Below, one piece after another: positions 4,993 through 6,501 of a stretch of 6,501 nucleotides of DNA. Location: NCBI GenBank assembly GCA_946481625.1, contig CAMLOZ010000219.1, positions 1 through 6,501 on the forward strand. The letters are read 5' to 3'. Within the stretch, counting starts at the first letter, position 1; every line of letters starts with the position of its first letter. A model generated the notes under the pieces. It saw nothing but the letters and a program-made list of their open reading frames with translations, did not search any database and had not been told where the DNA came from. The position numbers and the translations under genes are program-made. Source of the DNA: an uncultured Haloferula sp. (GTDB lineage: Bacteria > Verrucomicrobiota > Verrucomicrobiae > Verrucomicrobiales > Akkermansiaceae).

Positions 4993-6501
4993 ATGCAAGC
5001 GCTCCGCTTATCCCTGCTGCTGCCGCTGCTCGCCCTCGGCGCGTTGTTGGCCAAGCCCCTGATCGTCCCGAAACCGGACGCCCGACGGCTGGAAGTCCTG
5101 TTCTTCGGTGCCCCGACCAAGAACGGCCCCCACCATGACCCCGTCACCCGCTACCGGGCCATCAAGAAGCACCTCGGTGTCGAGGGAATCGACTTCACCT
5201 ACACCGAGGATCCCGCCGAGGCCCTGAACCCCGGGACCCTGGCGAAATACGACGCCCTCCTGATGTACGCCAACTGGGAGCAGAACGGCCCCATGCCCGC
5301 CGACCAGCTCAAAGCCCTGACCGACTACGTCGAGGGCGGCGGTGCCTTCCTGCCGATCCACTGCGCCTCCGCCTGCTACGGTGGATCGCCGGAGTTCATC
5401 AAGCTCGTGGGCGGCCGTTTCAAGACGCACAAGGACGGGGTCTTCCGCGTCACCAACGTGAACAAGAGCCACCCGATCATGCGCGGCTACAAGGGCTTCG
5501 AAGCCTGGGATGAAACCTACGTGCACGACCAGCACGGCGAGGACCGCGTGATCCTCGAAAAGCGCGACCAGGAGCCCTGGACCTGGGTCCGCCAGCAAGG
5601 CAAGGGCCGCGTCTTCTACACCGCCGCCGGCCACGACCATCGCGTGTGGGATTTGCCGGAATTCAACGAGCTGATCCGCAACGCCGTCTTCTGGAGCGTC
5701 GGTCAGGAAAAATACAAGCTCCTGCAGAACCTGAAGCTGCCGAAGCTGGAGCAGGAGAAGGTCGAGCTGCCGGGGTACCTGAAGCGCGAACTCATCACCA
5801 AGGCACAGAAGCCGATTTCCCCGGAGGAATCCATGAAGCTCGCGCAGGTGCCGGTGGGCTTCGAACTGGCGCTCTTCGCCAGCGAGCCGAACATCGTGAA
5901 CCCGATCTTCGTGAACTGGGATCACAAGGGCCGCGCCTTCATCATCCAAACCGTCGACTACCCGAACAACCTGCACGCGGGGAACCTGGGCAACGACAAG
6001 ATCATCATCGCCGAGGACCGCGACAAGGACGGCCGCGCCGACACCTTCACCACTTTCGCCGACAAGCTCTCGATCCCGACCTCGCTGGTCTTCGCCAACG
6101 GCGGCGTGATCTGCACGAACGGCACCGAGATGCTCTTCCTCAAGGACACCAACGGCGACGACAAGGCCGACGTCCGCCAGGTGCTCTTCAGCGGCTTCAA
6201 CATGGGCGACACCCACGCCGGCGTGTCGAACCTGCGCTACGGCCACGACAACTGGATCTATGCCACGATCGGCTACTCCGGCTTCAAGGGCAAGGTGGGC
6301 GACAAGCAGCACGAGTTCTCCACCGGGGTGTTCCGCTTCAAGCCGGACGGCTCGATGCTCGAGTTCCTGCAGAACAGCACGAACAACACCTGGGGCCTCG
6401 GCACGACCTCCGACTTCGACCTGATGGGCTCGACCGCGAACGGCAACCCCTCCTTCTACCTGACCCACTCCCGGGCCAACTACGAGGCGGCCGGCCTGCG
6501 C
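4993..6501 (+). CDS. ThuA domain fused to membrane-bound dehydrogenase-like domain (partial)
   Basis: An open frame of 503 codons runs off the right edge. Residues 1-20 form a signal peptide (MQALRLSLLLPLLALGALLA). Residues about 33-237 form a ThuA (trehalose-utilisation) domain of the class I glutamine-amidotransferase-like fold: LEVLFFGAPTKNGPHHDP, LLMYANWE, FLPIHCASACYG (Cys124), AWDETYVHDQH, and GKGRVFYTAAGHDHRVWD. A linker (238-285) leads into the N-terminal part of the 'putative membrane-bound dehydrogenase' family of Planctomycetes and Verrucomicrobia, a beta-propeller type: VPVGFELALFASEPNIVNPI, AFIIQTVDYPNN, TSLVFANGGV, GDTHAGVSNLRYGHDNWIYA. Two loops resemble calcium sites: DRDKDGRAD (342-350) and DTNGDDKAD (385-393). 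Family members are often about 1,000 residues or more and can end in a CxxCH haem domain, so half or more may be missing here. Oxidation or modification of a sugar-like compound in the periplasm is plausible but not shown. No Shine-Dalgarno sequence is present. The divergent PAS-AraC gene is the likely regulator. Confidence 0.92.
   Translation, partial: MQALRLSLLLPLLALGALLAKPLIVPKPDARRLEVLFFGAPTKNGPHHDPVTRYRAIKKHLGVEGIDFTYTEDPAEALNPGTLAKYDALLMYANWEQNGPMPADQLKALTDYVEGGGAFLPIHCASACYGGSPEFIKLVGGRFKTHKDGVFRVTNVNKSHPIMRGYKGFEAWDETYVHDQHGEDRVILEKRDQEPWTWVRQQGKGRVFYTAAGHDHRVWDLPEFNELIRNAVFWSVGQEKYKLLQNLKLPKLEQEKVELPGYLKRELITKAQKPISPEESMKLAQVPVGFELALFASEPNIVNPIFVNWDHKGRAFIIQTVDYPNNLHAGNLGNDKIIIAEDRDKDGRADTFTTFADKLSIPTSLVFANGGVICTNGTEMLFLKDTNGDDKADVRQVLFSGFNMGDTHAGVSNLRYGHDNWIYATIGYSGFKGKVGDKQHEFSTGVFRFKPDGSMLEFLQNSTNNTWGLGTTSDFDLMGSTANGNPSFYLTHSRANYEAAGLR

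Noticed and set aside
5008..6468. A 486-codon open frame on the minus strand under the ThuA fusion gene
   Set aside because: It is antisense to a plus-strand frame with clear family motifs and a signal peptide. Its peptide is dominated by Val, Glu, Gly, Leu and His repeats typical of the reverse complement of a GC-rich gene.
1..6501. tRNA, rRNA, CRISPR array, insertion sequence or integration site
   Set aside because: No cloverleaf, regularly spaced repeats, transposase-like frame or terminal inverted repeats were seen; the window is filled by ordinary chromosomal genes.

Overview
The window is GC-rich and densely coding. It most resembles a chromosomal segment of a Verrucomicrobiota bacterium of the Luteolibacter/Verrucomicrobiaceae type; this is inferred from gene content, not from a marker gene. 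The strongest pointer is the right-hand gene, a secreted ThuA domain fused to the N-terminal part of the 'putative membrane-bound dehydrogenase' family. That architecture is largely confined to Planctomycetes and Verrucomicrobia. The PAS-AraC regulator beside it and the short BlaI/M56 pair fit the same phylum.

Layout, left to right. (1) Minus strand, 1-990: two lipoprotein genes in tandem. The second is cut by the window edge after 34 codons. (2) 991-1095: a divergent intergenic region, AT-rich for this DNA, with nested inverted repeats and overlapping promoter-like boxes. (3) Plus strand, 1096-2452: a BlaI/MecI-type repressor followed by a short M56 (BlaR1-like) membrane metalloprotease with no external sensor domain. 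(4) 2478-2505: a strong hairpin terminator that can serve both converging transcripts. (5) Minus strand, 4019-2531: a secreted stand-alone DsbD N-terminal-domain protein, then a secreted redoxin. Between them is a possible 27-codon reading frame whose start and stop overlap its neighbours' stop and start. (6) Minus strand, 4879-4115: a PAS-AraC regulator. (7) 4880-4992: a divergent control region with a 21-bp-spaced direct repeat. (8) Plus strand, 4993 to the window end: the ThuA-dehydrogenase fusion, open at the right edge (503 codons visible).

The genes form three functional groups. The BlaI/M56 pair is a repressor-protease signalling module. It lacks a beta-lactamase gene and a penicillin-binding sensor here, so its target may be itself and/or the divergent lipoprotein genes. 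The DsbD-N protein and the redoxin look like a periplasmic thiol-handling pair without their own membrane electron donor in view. The PAS-AraC protein is placed to control the ThuA-dehydrogenase gene, which probably acts on sugars or related compounds in the periplasm.

Most start codons lack a well-placed Shine-Dalgarno sequence. Three genes (the DsbD-N protein, the ThuA fusion and, less clearly, the BlaI repressor) have promoter-like boxes so close to the ATG that leaderless transcripts are possible. No RNA gene, CRISPR array or mobile element was recognised.
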